Assembly (NCBI GenBank): GCA_009760855.2
Contig: WPIO01000003.1
Location: 6,142,501 to 6,206,500, forward strand
DNA: 64,000 bases
From: Cristatella mucedo
Lineage: Eukaryota; Bryozoa; Phylactolaemata; Cristatellidae
Direction: 5' to 3'
A program made the translations under genes and the position numbers. Position 1 is the first letter of the stretch; each line of letters starts with the position of its first letter. The notes under the pieces are model-generated. The model was not told the DNA's origin and did no database searches. It saw nothing but the letters and a program-made list of their open reading frames with translations. Positions 25,150-37,028 of this stretch are shown here, piece after piece.

Positions 25150-25821
25150 TATATTAATATATAAAAATTTATAAATTTCAAGAAAATTAGGTTTATTGAT
25201 TTGAACGTAATTTCTGATTGCAAAAATTGAGTCGCATTTATTGCTAGATATAAATTTCCCTAGTCTAGATATGCAGAAGGCGATGAAAATTTTGGTTGGT
25301 GTGTATCCATATCATTAATAAATTCATCAAAGAATAACCTGATCCATAGAAAAATGCTTGAATGTGAGCATTGAAACTCGAAGACAGAAAATTATAAATC
25401 TTGAAGAAGCCCATAGGACTAAATGGGATATGCGAATGGATGATTTGGTCAGTTGTAATCAGGAAATCAAGACTTCATATGCAAATACAAAATATGATAT
25501 AAAAAGTGAGGAGTCTTAACGGGAATTTATGTGATGGACGATCTGTTCCCATATGTTATACTTTAACCTGCATCATCCCTATACTTAGAAAAGTAACTAG
25601 ATATTCATAAAAGATCGCTTAGCTGCAACTGACAGCTAGTTGAACTAAATCTCTTTTATTAAGAGTTATTTTCCAGTTTTGTTTACAGCAAAACTATCAA
25701 ATCTATATCGAAATATTTATTTTGACCTCTACTCCATAAACTATGCTGTTGCATCAACGCAAATAAAAAAAATTGCAAGATTTTTGTTTGAGTCAGCCCA
25801 CCAGCCAGTTCCTTGGAGACC

Positions 25822-25875
25822 GATATATATATATGTATATATATATATTTATATATATATATACATGTGTGTGTA
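25822..25875. repeat. (TA)n-(TG)n microsatellite
   Basis: TA run with one g and one ttt interruption, ending tgtgtgtg. Begins after gaccga. Confidence 0.9.
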
Positions 25876-26324
25876 GGAAGCTTGTATTTCGCTTTAAGTT
25901 AATTTTTAATGACTCATGAGAGCTATCGACTTCATTTTAAGTTGCTTATTAAATATCATGTTAATAGCTGAAATACCGATTGCCTTAAACGAAAGTTGTT
26001 TCCCGTTATGGTTAGAGCCTGCATGGAAATAAGAAACGCTGTACGGGCCTAGCACTCTTTCTTCTGCATGCCCAGCATTGTAAGGCGATAATTTTCAATT
26101 TTGTGTTCAGATCTTTTTAGGTTGCTCTTAGCAGTAAAATCAAGCCCTCCCCTACTGTCGGACATTCGGAGCACGTTAGTTGGACGAACAGCAATGGAAT
26201 GGCTATTTGTCTTCCATGCTTCAACAGGCTCACAGAAACATAGTGTCTCCATTCCTGTATCGTTAGTCCAATGTCGTATCCACCACTTTAGTAGGAGTAT
26301 GGGCCTCATTCTAATTGTACGTAT

Positions 26325-26374
26325 TCATATATATTTATAAATAAATATATATATATATATATACAAATATATAT

Positions 26375-26427
<53 letters not shown>
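26325..26427. repeat. (TA)n microsatellite
   Basis: TA run with caaat interruptions; it ends 40 bases from the donor of CTHRC1-like exon 26468. Confidence 0.95.
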
Positions 26428-26429
<2 letters not shown>

Positions 26430-26467
26430 CATCTAAATAATGTCAGACCATCTTTTGGAGTATTTAC

Positions 26468-26666
26468 CTTCAGAGAAATGATGATGGTCCGTAGAGCTGC
26501 TATCATAGTTGGAGAAGTCGATAGTATTCGGGTTACTGCAGGCTGTTCCGTTGAAGGTGACGTAGTATCTGCCGCACTTATTTGTGTCATGGTAGTGCGC
26601 GCTTGTCGTTGAGTACCAAAATATTCTAAGAGCCGTATCGCTTCTAGTTTTGTTAAAAGTCACAGT
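26468..26666 (-). CDS. CTHRC1-like gene, module 1 first-half exon
   Basis: The exon is bounded by an acceptor (ttcttttttctag) and a donor (gtaaat), starts in phase 0 and ends in phase 1. It encodes 66 residues. These include [17 protein letters not shown], then [13 protein letters not shown], which match the CTHRC1 pattern (F)TK...s.aLRV followed by C.RWY.TFNG.eC. In vertebrate CTHRC1 this region is part of the secreted C-terminal domain. In module 2 of this gene the same stretch is split by a phase-2 intron in the Trp codon; here it is uninterrupted and the Trp is Tyr. It joins in frame to the exon at 17878 across an 8.6-kb intron loaded with LINEs. The preceding linker exon, expected to end in phase 0, was not found upstream, so the N-terminus is missing from this model. 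Family call is by motif recognition; the exact species orthologue is unknown. Confidence 0.85.
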
Positions 26667-27400
26667 CTAGAAAAAAGAAAGTCTTTCTAATCACATTTTG
26701 AGGTATTCGACTAGGCTGATGGAGGCAGTCCTGAAAGCAAATAGTCACGGTAAATTTTCTTTTGAAGGCTGTGTGCAAACTTGCATTTTGTCGGAGTTTT
26801 AGGCAAACTATATAGATAAAGGTAGATATTAAGCTGCATTAGGGCTACTGTTACACATCTTGCTATTTATTGAATATTTATAATGTTAGGCAACGAACAT
26901 GTTTTTATATCTGCTTCAGCTTTTTAGCTACATCTGTGTTAGAAATATTTATGCTCTGAATATGTAATAATATGTGGTGGATAATTGGAAAAGGTAAGCG
27001 GAAGTAGTGGTGAGTGAGTGGTAATTCATGCATACTTTTGATCCATCTGCCATCATTCATCCATCTAAGGAGGTCTTATTCTGCTTCAGGATTCTGGCTA
27101 AACCAAATAGAAGTGTCCTCATTCTTAAGATAAGGAACGTGTCCTCATTCCTAAAATAATACTATACTCTGCTATAGGTCCCCTATGTGATTGCATTGTA
27201 GCTGCAGTTGCAACTCATTGGCAGCACGCCCCTCTTCATTTCCCGTGCTCCACGGGTATCCGTCTGGTAACGGTAATCAATGTCACTACGTAAGGCTGTG
27301 ATGGTCGGAATCAATTTCTTTGCAGAGCAGCTGCACTGAGTTCTTAAAAGTCTATATGCGTGCATATACATATATAAATACACACACATACATATACCCC

Positions 27401-27433
<33 letters not shown>

Positions 27434-29029
27434 CTTGTTATACATATTTATGATTAGAAAATATAATATATAGGGTATAGGTATGTGTATATTTTCAAAT
27501 ATGAACACATATATGCCACACAGTGTTTAGTTCAATGTCCCTGCTCCTTTCCACGACACTTACTAGTAGAACTCACTAACATTCCAGCTGTATATGATAT
27601 GAAGAGAGCAAAAAAGCAGTGCTATTGTCAATGCTTATCATGATGAAAACGGAAGCAAAGAGCATGAGGCGTTAACAGGCAATTTCCCATAGGTTTTGCA
27701 CGCACTACATAAAATAGAAGTAATGCAGCTAGATCTCCTGGATCTCTCACCAGCATTCTTTCCCTCATGATCACCTAGGATCACCAAGATAACAGATATT
27801 CTCGCAATACTAATTTTTCACAAGTAAGCGATAAACTGGGTTGTGTCAGGTCTACACAAAAAACGATACCAAAGTCTACATGTAAACGACTTTCGGTCAT
27901 CTTGGAACATTTCAACTATGCGGTCTTCGCCGTTTTGTTTGTCGTTGCATAAGTAACCTCTGGTATATTTCATAGATGAGATAAATCTCGCTTTCCTGTC
28001 TGTACCGATAGGTACCACTGTTTTCAGCTATTCCTGGAACATTGTACCATTCTCAGCCTTGATCTGCAGCCGATTCACGTATTTACCACTCTTTGAGACG
28101 TCTGGAATCAAGCTCACATTTGCATTGCCACTTATTTTCTGAAGTGACAAATTAATTATTAAGTTTAACGGTGATCAGAATGGCCATGTAGAAATCCTCT
28201 TAAACCTCAGATTTATTAATCCAGAAACCACTCAAATGATGTAGTACCATACAATGGACATGCTTACCCAAAACGTCTAACCATTAGATGGGCATGTTTC
28301 CTGTAAGATCAAGTCTGCCTAGTTTTTGATTATCAAAATTACAAAAATGGGAATGAGTCTAGATAACATTACGACGGAAAAACTTATTCACGTATTAGTG
28401 ATAACAGGTGTAGCTGACTAAAATTTACCTGTATTCAGTACTCAATGTATCACTGTTCATAACATGCAATTCATAACAGGCAACATAACTTGCAAGTATT
28501 CAATAGTTTATTATTTTTAGATTCAGAGAAGGCTACGCTATTAATGCTTAAAAAATTAAATGTTGAATGCATGCCTTTAAACATAATGCTTACATAAGTT
28601 AAGCTGGAGTCTAACACCTTAGTTGGTAACGTTAAAATAAGCAGTGCTAGTTTATCTACAGCTAATGAACTTTCGTGATGCATATAACAAATATTCCTAT
28701 AAATAATAGTTACCGAGACTATAATTGTAGTCAACAGTATTGAAAGTGTGTGCTGAGACCTTAATTGTAAAATTTAAAAACCTAGCCTTTAAGTCTTACC
28801 AGCAAATCAATTTTGTACGATCTTGAAAAATGATAGGCTATGAAAATATTCAGAATTTCCTTTCATAGGAATTGTTATCATGCTGTTACATAACTATCAA
28901 GTTGTTTTTCCTCCATGTATTTAAACTGTTAGTGCGATTTTCAATTCTAGATTTACGAAATTAAACTCTTAGAACTTCGAGCTGAGCAGATGAACACTAG
29001 AGAAGAGCTTTACTTCAGTCTTAAATAAA
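26667..29029. other. upstream region of the CTHRC1-like gene, exons not resolved
   Basis: The linker exon that must precede 26666 (phase 1 to 0) was not found. Candidates that do not fit well: 27389-27183 (minus, Cys pattern CSCSAKK and CNCSYN) and 28140-27818 (minus, VSLIPDVSKSGKYVNRLQIK, stop after FQE, then a second frame). Their functions are unknown. Confidence 0.4.
27358..27434. repeat. (TA)n / (CA)n microsatellite
   Basis: Short cacacacata and catata units, then a TA run. Confidence 0.9.
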
Positions 29030-29770
29030 GCGTAATCAATGCAGGTAGTGAGCGAAGCCAGATGACAGTTTCAAGTTTTCATTGCACAGTGTCTAAAGAC
29101 TCGATCGTCAAAACATCTCAGCTTAGTTCGAAGGACGGTGAGATTAATAAAGCCGATTAGTGCACGGTGCTAGGGCCAAGAAGAAGGGGAGGTGTTCAAA
29201 AATGGCACTGGTGCATGCACGCCAGTACAGTGAGTGTACATTAGACTTAGGATCTTGGCATTGATTTTAATCTTGATAGGGAAAAATGAAGCTGCAACAA
29301 AAGTGAGATAATATAGTGGCTGCACCTTTGTTAACAGATCAAACTCTGCTGGGTTTTAACTGCTCGGAAATGATTAAGGGAGACTACGGATAGTGGTGAG
29401 TGAAACAAAGTGCATTAATCTCAAAGCTATGTGGTAAACAAGCGATGCATGACTATCCATTTTTAAAAACAGGCCATGATTTTGGCTTTTTCTTCGGCTT
29501 ATGGAAGGCTTACTTAACTGCTCTGTGAATATTCTAATTTCACGATCAGTCGTTTTTAGAAGCAGGCCCAGCAAATGCAAAGGGAGTGATGCTAGACTAA
29601 CCAACTTTAAGGTATCTCATCTTTAGCCTTTACTGCTCTAGCCTAAGGCTATTAGGTGAGTGTTATCATCATGAAGCCTTATTAACTTGGGATCAATAGA
29701 ATCGGAAATGTTGTCAGTGTAGTTCCACACACAAGCGCTTGAATGTAAAACCTAAAATTGGTCAGTAGTT
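29030..29770 (-). mobile_element. very old LINE RT relic
   Basis: An ORF (29604-29374) reads LVYHIALRLMHF where the RT family has LVHAFVTSRLDFC, preceded by a GLLLKTT segment. Near 29.65 kb a FMMITLT-type stretch may be a worn YADDTQL. No tail is visible. Assignment is by weak positional similarity only. Confidence 0.35.
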
Positions 29771-30004
29771 CAGTGCCGTAAAGCCTCTGCAAGCTTGAAG
29801 TCATAACGTACATGCACTATGCCGACGTTTTGATTATCTTCATACCGTCCACCATAGAAGTGCTTTACGTTGATAATGTCTGTGCCTTGACTGCATTGAA
29901 AGTTGTCGGCTGATGGCATATGTGGATATAAATAGCTAATCTTTAGTCAATATTACAAGACTCATTATTATGCAGACATGACACTTATTCAATAATATAG
30001 CAAT

Positions 30005-32125
30005 AATTATAATAATAATAAGAATAGTAATTGTAATACACTAGATAAAGCGCCATCGGGGAATTTAATCTCTTTCTAGGTGCTTTACATTTGCTGCAAA
30101 GGGAAATGCAATTGAATGTTAAGTAAAATCATGCCTGAAAAACAAACACAATGAATAATATGGTCAGAGGTGAAATGCACAGGGTCAGCATGCAAATGTG
30201 GTTAGTGGCAGCATGCACAGTGTCAGCACGCATAGGCACATCAAGGACGAATCACAGGGACCCAGTACATGCTGTCCTAAATAGGTGTGTTTTTAAGTTC
30301 CTTTTAAATATGGGCAGGTCAGGGGATGTTCTGACGCAGGTCGGGAGGGAGTTCCAGGCTTTGGGAGCATACGAACTAGATGCACAGTCTCCAAAGGATT
30401 TAAGGTTTGTACGAGGTATTTGTAGACTGTTGGATTCCGAAAAGCTGGTGGTACGATGCTTGGCCTGATGAGGAGTATATCTCAGAGATAGGGTGGACCT
30501 ATAGAATAAAGGGACCTCAAAGGTAGTGACAAACCCTTGAAGTCAATCTGTTGCTTGACTGGTAGCCCGTGCAGGTCGGCGAGAAGTGGAGTAGTGTGGC
30601 AACTGCGACGCTCACGACAGACAAGCCTTGCTGCAGAATTGTGCACCAGCTGCAATCACCTGATCACACATGCTGGTAAACCAGTAAGCATTGAGTGGTA
30701 GAAGTCGAGACGGGATGTCACGAATGCATTTATCAACTTGGACGTTATTTCCTTATCTAAACAAGCCCGAATTTTAGCACTGTTATGGAGCTGAACATAT
30801 GCAGATTTGACTGTTGAACTGATTTGGTTGTCTAACGAGAGGTTGCTTTGGAATATTACACCTAGATTTCGAGCTGATGCAACGGGAGATATACAGGCAG
30901 AGCCAATTTTGAGAGTCAGGCTTTCCAATTTCTGAATCACACTGTGTTTACAAATAACTAGTAAGTTAGTTTTTACATCGTTTAGTTTTAGAAAATGTTC
31001 TGCCATCCATGTGCGGATGTCATCAATGCATGCAGCAATTGAGTTGAGAGAGTTTGAGGTGCTCGAAGGCTGGGAGGGATCAAAGCAAAGGTACAACTGA
31101 GTGTCATCCACATAGAAGCTAAAGCCTAGATTGTGATTGGCAATCACACCAGCAAGAGGGAGAGTATGAACCGTAAAAAGAACCGGACCTAGCACGGAGC
31201 CCTGAGGTACTTCATATTTCAGAGGTACTTCAGAGGATCTTGGTCCATTCACGTCATCAATCCAGAGTCTCACACTGAGACAGGACCCGAACCACTGCTG
31301 AGCAGTGCCAGTGATGCCCAGGCGAGATGACATGAGCTCCAGAAGAACTTTGTGATCGATGGTATCTAAAGCTGCTGAAATATCGAGCAAAACAAGCAGA
31401 GAGACACTCTACCCATGTCTGCTAAGTCTGCTACCCTTGTCTAAATAGGTCCTTGAATACTCTAAGCGATGCTGACTCTGTGGATTTGTTAACTCTAAAG
31501 CTCATGATAATAGCCACTCCACCTCTAGTTTTGACTAAACTAGGGTTGTGAAAGAACGAGAAACCAGACGGAGTAGCATCTTTAATTGCCGGGCACTATA
31601 TTGATTTCAGCCAAGTTTCAGATAGGGCGAGCAGGTCGATACCATTTTCAGAATGTAGGTAGCTTATTACCAGAGGTTTGTTGCACATTGATGGGGGATT
31701 CCCAATGCAAGCTTTAAGTCTGGCCGATGGAGTTACAACAGGCCTGATGACTATTAGGTTATAGAGATTTACAGTGACGCATGTGGGGGAGCGGGCTGAG
31801 CGGTTCGAGACAATGCTAGGAATACCAAAGGACCGGGTACTCAGCTCACAGTTCCCGCTTAACGAGCTGAGTCTTAGCTGGCGGTTCCGGCCACTGTGGC
31901 GGCTACTGGGTGCTTTTCTTTTGTTAATGCATAGTTCATGAATCTTAGCAACAACATTACTATCTAGGAATGCATTTGATCTACGATGACAAAGCAATAA
32001 CAGCTGCTTACGATCATAACTAAAAAGCAGGTTACTAGCCGCCGGCCTAGCTAAGGCAGCGGCAGGCATGGGAGACCCAGCAGTCCAAAGCGATAAGCAT
32101 TTAGATTTCCATAGGCACATAATTT
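30005..32125 (-). mobile_element. LINE family A, youngest copy, endonuclease-RT internal deletion
   Basis: The RT frame 31390-30656 is open for 244 codons (DISAALDTIDHK, YEVPQGSVLGPVLF, FYVDDTQLYLCF, LNDVKTNLLV, LDFYHSMLTGLP); the last part to the 3' tail at 30.05 kb is frameshifted. The second ORF (32120-31596) is the N-terminus and the beginning of the endonuclease (NLYNLIVIRPV, YLHSENGIDLLALSETWLKS). Between them GFSFFHNPS and RGGVAIIMS (endonuclease) run directly into NKSTESAS (RT fingers, normally NHSTESAL), so most of the endonuclease and the linker are missing. The catalytic motif is YVDD rather than YADD. Confidence 0.9.
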
Positions 32126-33239
32126 CTTATGTGCTACAGTCAAATAATTAGTGCATACATTTGCATGCGGTCAGATAAGCAGGAGTTTTTAATACCGATC
32201 AATTATAGTCTATAGTTGGACAGACAATTTGGTGGAGTGTGTGACCCTTGACGTGATTTGGTAGGACACAGGAGCTAATAGAGAAACTGCCTGAGTCAGC
32301 TCCAATTTTTGGCTCTTATGGCTTACGATAATGCGTCTAACTTATTTTAATATAATCAGAAACTAAAAGATCGATATATTGCACAGCGATTATTTTACTA
32401 CTGCATATTGTTGAAGAAATGACTTTCCGATTAACAAAAAGTTAACGACTTGACCTTCAATCAGTGAGAAATCTTGTAGCTACTTCATGTAAAAGATGCT
32501 GGTCAAATATCTGAAACGACCAGACTTTCTAAAGAGCTGTCATCCAAGAGGACGGCTCTTGTGATAGCCTAACTATTTTACACCGTGAATAGTATCGTGT
32601 TACTAGTAAAAACATAGTCTCATTATGCTTGTGCACGTTTAGTTCTTAGCAAAATTTCAATATTAATGACAACGGTTTGGCTCTCCTTGACACTGGCGAG
32701 GTCTAGATACTGGCAGTTGCTCATATCGATAGAGATTAATCATGTATAATGTTAATACTAATAATGATATTTATTACATTAGTACATTTAATCTGAGCCA
32801 TTAGAGAAACTAACCTTAACCTGGGCATTTTACACGGGCTTTAAAGTAAGTTTAATTAATGGCTAGTAGTGATATTCATAAATCAACAAGCGTATAATCG
32901 TTAGATTAAAATTCACACCTGCAATTTTTAAATTATGGTTCCAGTTAGCATCACAGCGACATTGCATCTAAGCACAAAAGGAACCAATGACAAAACCTGC
33001 TAAATTACATTTTTTAACGGACATCCGTTGTTAGTTTTTTTTGAAGTATCATTATGTAAGGAAATTTTTCGTGATGCCAGTCGGGAATGGGTTTCCGAAT
33101 TCGGATGCACACTAAATAAAGGCGCCACCTGCATAGGATTTAAAGTTCACCCGAGATATTACTAAACGATATGATTAAAGAAAATTGGGTGGTGCCATTA
33201 CTATCCTGGTGACAGAACAATTCTGAACAGTTCACTGGA
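32126..33239. other. no feature recognised
   Basis: AT-rich sequence without long frames or repeat similarity. Confidence 0.5.
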
Positions 33240-34340
33240 GAAAGATAATGAAGGCCCCTAAAAGTGAGTGACCGAATCATGAAGTCGGTAGGCGTCTTTC
33301 TGGGACCCTTGCAGGTCGGCGATAGTTCGGTATAGTAGCAACTGCGAAGCTTAAGACAGACAATCCTATCTTTTTGGGTCCAAGTAAGTTCCAGATTGCA
33401 CAGGCCTGCGGACCAGCTGGCAGTGAGTTACAGAAGTCGGGACGGGATGTCACAAATGCATGGACCAACTTTATTGTCGTGACCTCATTTAGGCAGGCAC
33501 ACATTTTAACAATGTTTGGTAGCCGAAAGCATGCAGACGTCAAGGTAGAGCTGATTTGGTCGTCTAATCTAAAGTCAAATACGAACAGGACACGTATATA
33601 TAATATAGAATGTGCATCTGTATAGCTCTCAGAGTGAACTTCATTCTTAGTTTGGCGCTTTACATATGCCACAGGGTTCGAACTTAAAACCGCGGCCCGA
33701 CCTTGGTCGAGACGAGCACCTTGAACACTTACCAAACCAGTGAGGCTGACATTTTGAGATGCTACTTGATGTATGCTGGCATGGCTCATTTTGAGATTTA
33801 TGTTTTTAATATCTGAGTAACACTTGGTTTTACAATAAAACTAGTAAGTGCATGTATTTTTTTTAAGGTGTAAAAGTTAGCGGCCATCCAGGTTCGGATG
33901 TCAGCAAGGGAATTCGGGATGATTTGACTCACTAGTGGGCCTCTGAGGGGTCAAGGCAAGCCAAGCTGGTTACCATGTGCATAAAAGTCCAAGCCGAAGT
34001 TGTGCTTGGCGAAAACACGACGAAAGGGTGGTTGTAAAATGTGATACAGAAGTAGACGGAGCACTAAGACCTGTGGTAACTACTTACTTACTTTTGAGGT
34101 TCATCAAATGATCATTTACTCTTTCCATCACTACTGTATTGTCTGCCACTGAGATTTGATACATAGTATTTCATGACAGTTATAGTGATGCCCAAACAAA
34201 ATGACCGGCCCTTGAGAAGATGTTGGTGATCAAAAGTGGCTAATGGTGTCAGAATATTAAGAAGAACCACCCAAATATTAAGTAGGGAGACCACGTAAGT
34301 CGTTAATCCTGAGGTGCATTACATACAACCGAAGTCATTC
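33240..34340 (-). mobile_element. LINE family A, degenerate copy split by a SINE
   Basis: Similarity to family A resumes on both sides of a SINE-like insert: LVHAFVTSRPDFCNSLPAG and DFRLDDQISSTL on the left, and the DIRTWMA, YADD-equivalent and PQGS regions on the right, all badly worn. The 3' tail is not present. Confidence 0.65.
33620..33750 (-). mobile_element. tRNA-derived SINE inside a LINE relic
   Basis: Same architecture as the 40.7-kb SINE, more diverged: an A-box region cactggtttggtaagtg, a B box gttcgaac (about 33676-33683), then catatgtaaagcgcc and the gaagttcactctgagagct tail. It splits the LINE A relic at 33.2-34.3 kb, so it inserted later. Confidence 0.65.
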
Positions 34341-35646
34341 TGACTCTGTCGGCTGATTAGCTTTTCAAACAGCAACTTGCTTGCCGGGTTTGAAATTACA
34401 ATATAGGACCTGGATTAGACGGAAAAAACTCAATCCAGTGTCTTGGATAGGAACGACAGTGGGAAGAGTGAACGAAAAATACTCAAGGTGTGAAGATCTC
34501 GGCTAAAGAGGTATAAGTACAGAGAAAGAATTGTTTAGACTGCCATAGGATAAAGCAAGGACTAAACGGAAGCTGGAATTTCATGACTGAAGGCTGCAAT
34601 GACCAATAGAAACTAGGTCTAAGAGTCATAGAAATATTACTTCGTCTTAAAACAAACTGTTCTAACTACACACTTACAGATTACATTTCCACATAAAGTT
34701 TTCTTTTTATTGTGAACAGTGCGGCCTTAGTTTTTTGGAATTTTTGTTGCTTATAATGAGCTTAAATTTAGAGAGTGAATAGCTATGTTAAATGAACTTA
34801 GCACTTAAATGACCTTTAACTACAATTTATTTGTTAAAATGCAGGGATTGTCTAGTGTGTATATAGCATCCATCTCATGAGAAATTATTCAATGAACTCA
34901 TTCTTCGTCTTAATGTTGAATATCAAATTATACAAAATAATAAAAATCTCGACAATGTATTATACTGCAAACAAAACTTAGTCATTAGGTGTTATTTTTT
35001 AAGAACAGAAACCTAGCTTGTGATAATATAGAGGTCTTCGATGGAACGCAAGCCTTTGTAACGTAGTATATCTAGACATTGATTTGCATAACGGCAGACA
35101 TGTAATCATGACATATCTCTTATTCGGTTCTACTTCCCTTCTAGTAAATGTAAAGTCCCAAGAAGAAATTGGAGTTCACTAAGGATGCTACATCAAATGT
35201 GTAGTTATTATACGTTTTCCCGTTTGCATTACTTGAGATAAGAAGCAGAACATTGTACTAGGTTTGGTAAGCTTAGTCACATGCAAGTGTATTTTAAGCT
35301 GCATCGTCTCCTATAAGTCTTCTTTAACCCAATCTTCTAATTGCATTAGGGAAGTATTTGGTTAGCCAGTTTTAAGTGTTTTCCTCGCAGGTGTAACATT
35401 GCCCTGAGGCTTGGCAAACGAGTGTGGTGATAATAGTTATAGTAAAGAAAGACACTGATCATCTTGAAGCCTTCACCAACTAGAAGTAGACATGTGAAAC
35501 CGCAACATTGTTCAACGTTTTCAGATGTCAGTCGAATGGGTAGGGATTCATATTAGGAATTATTAAAATGTCATGGGATACAACTGTCACCAATGAAAAG
35601 ATGGCGTGCAGCTTTCGCTAACTGCAAGTATAGGTCTATAGCTTAC
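34341..35646. other. no feature recognised
   Basis: AT-rich, no long frame; flanked by a LINE relic and the putative 35.6-kb exon. Confidence 0.5.
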
Positions 35647-35870
35647 CAATCTACAATCTTCGGGGTGTTTCTGATGAATGGACGCCCTTGTAAAACGAAA
35701 TGCTACAAATAATGAATTTTTAAACCATTTCTCGACCGGGTTGGCTGATAAGGCAAGTGGGGTTGAAGGTGCTATAGAAATTCTGTAGAAGATCAGGAAT
35801 GACTGTCCATCGACAGGCATTTGAAGACTACTGTAGGTAGTACCTATCGATTCCAGCAAAGGCCTAGTCT
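35647..35870 (-). CDS. possible exon of unknown function
   Basis: An open frame of about 73 codons includes SSLQMPVDGQSFLIFYRIS and ends HPEDCRL at a good donor (gtaagctat). Upstream lies a tttttatag acceptor region with a stop between the first AG and the frame, so one of the next AGs (35.87 kb) would have to be used. Part of this exon and its acceptor (35784-35916) is repeated at 38386-38518. No recognised family; it could be part of an old repeat instead. Confidence 0.3.
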
Positions 35871-35916
35871 AGCTTCTATAAAAACAATTTTGAATCACAG
35901 GTGCACAATCCAAAAA
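35784..35916. repeat. 133-bp dispersed direct repeat, copy 1
   Basis: The stretch tgtagaagatc..gtccatcgacaggcatttgaag..gtgcacaatccaaaaa is repeated at 38386-38518 at roughly 92 percent identity by eye. It spans the presumed acceptor and first part of the ORF at 35.65-35.87 kb. Confidence 0.85.
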
Positions 35917-36221
35917 TGAGCCGGCGTTAAGTTGCACTCTGCAGATTGTATTAACTTTCTTCGTACTTAGAAGGTTTTCGAGAAGAGAAAGAGTCGACTA
36001 TTTATAGGATCGCTAAATTTTGCAAACGATTATATGTTCTAATATTTTAGCTAGCAAGCCCTATGCACACTTCATTTCAACTCCGAGTATTCGGCCTTGG
36101 TATTGTTAAATCGCCTCCTTAGTTTGTCTCTCTGTCCAAGCCCCAAGGAAAAATCAAGGTTGAACTGATTCTAGCGAAATACCAGCAAAGCTGACCCTGT
36201 GCATTTATCCCCTCACCGTAT

Positions 36222-36356
36222 TATTATTGTTATTCATCAAGCATGCTACCTCTGACCATGCGATCGTGGTTTTCTTGCAGCAAATGTAAAGCACCTAGAA
36301 AGAGATTGAATTCTCTAAGCAGGCGTAATCAAGTCTTTTATCATTATTACTATTTC
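36222..36356 (+). mobile_element. LINE family A 3' tail fragment
   Basis: The sequence gcaaatgtaaagcacctagaaagagattgaattctct..gcg..atcaagtc followed by atcattatta is the 3' end of family A in plus orientation, with a short ATT repeat on both sides. Confidence 0.7.
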
Positions 36357-36793
36357 ATAGCTTGCCAAAATAACCGAGCTTGGCTCTCAGAATAACAGCA
36401 TCTGGGTAAATTATGCACCATTTTTCGGAAACCTAAAGTTTTCTTAAAATTATATTACTTTCAAGGTCTAAAAAATAGGCCACGCTTAAGAAGATTACTT
36501 AATCAATTACAAAGGAATCTGAACTGCTATATCGCAGTAAGGCTCCACCAGCCAACCAGAGCTTGGCGACTGTAGTAGACGGCTTGATGGTTTGTAGCAT
36601 ACCGGACCTACAGGCAGAATTCTTAGCGAAGCCGATCTTCACGCTTTTCGGATTCTGAACTGATGGCACCACTTTTCATTTCAATTTTGGTATCTATCGA
36701 TTAATAATACGCTACCTCTCTATTAGCTGGACATTATTTTCGCTTAAATCTATACAGGCGTACTTGGTTCATGCATTTAATGCACGTCATTTC

Positions 36794-36933
36794 TTAGGCT
36801 AGGTTCATATAACTAAATGCCTTGCAGTTTTCAGGAAAATGATGATTCACCGGCACACATTGCTCCTCCAAAAGTAGGAGAGCAGTCCGTGATGCACGAA
36901 CTTCCGTTGGAACATTGCATGCTTCTGCAGGAC
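36794..36933 (-). CDS. unidentified terminal exon
   Basis: Starting in phase 1 after gcgtcaattcggcag, the frame gives PAEACNVPTEVRASRTALLLL, then EEQCVPVN, HFPENC, and ends at TAA (36794-36796). The first codon is completed by the previous exon as Gly (QQDG). The three Cys suggest an extracellular product. No family is recognised. A Cys-rich reading in another frame (CSNGSSCITDC) also exists between the same signals but needs a different acceptor and phase. Confidence 0.45.
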
Positions 36934-37028
36934 CTGCCGAATTGACGCTAAAACGTCACGAAACAAAAAGCTGCTAGAATGTAAGATAACTTTAAAATAC
37001 ATCCATTAGGAAATTTCCAGGCACTCAC

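Larger units (their letters stand above)
23491..26324. other. intron sequence, no gene recognised
   Basis: Contains microsatellites only. A minus frame at 24868-24677 has TCTFTINDQCDNSARN, faintly like the CTHRC1 YfTfNGaeC strand, but no acceptor or second motif supports it. A frame at 26309-26049 (CFCEPVEAWKTNSHS) is unidentified. Confidence 0.4.

Noticed and set aside
30151-30468. 105-codon plus-strand ORF
   Set aside because: Antisense of the LINE A 3' region, where the real frame is on the minus strand.
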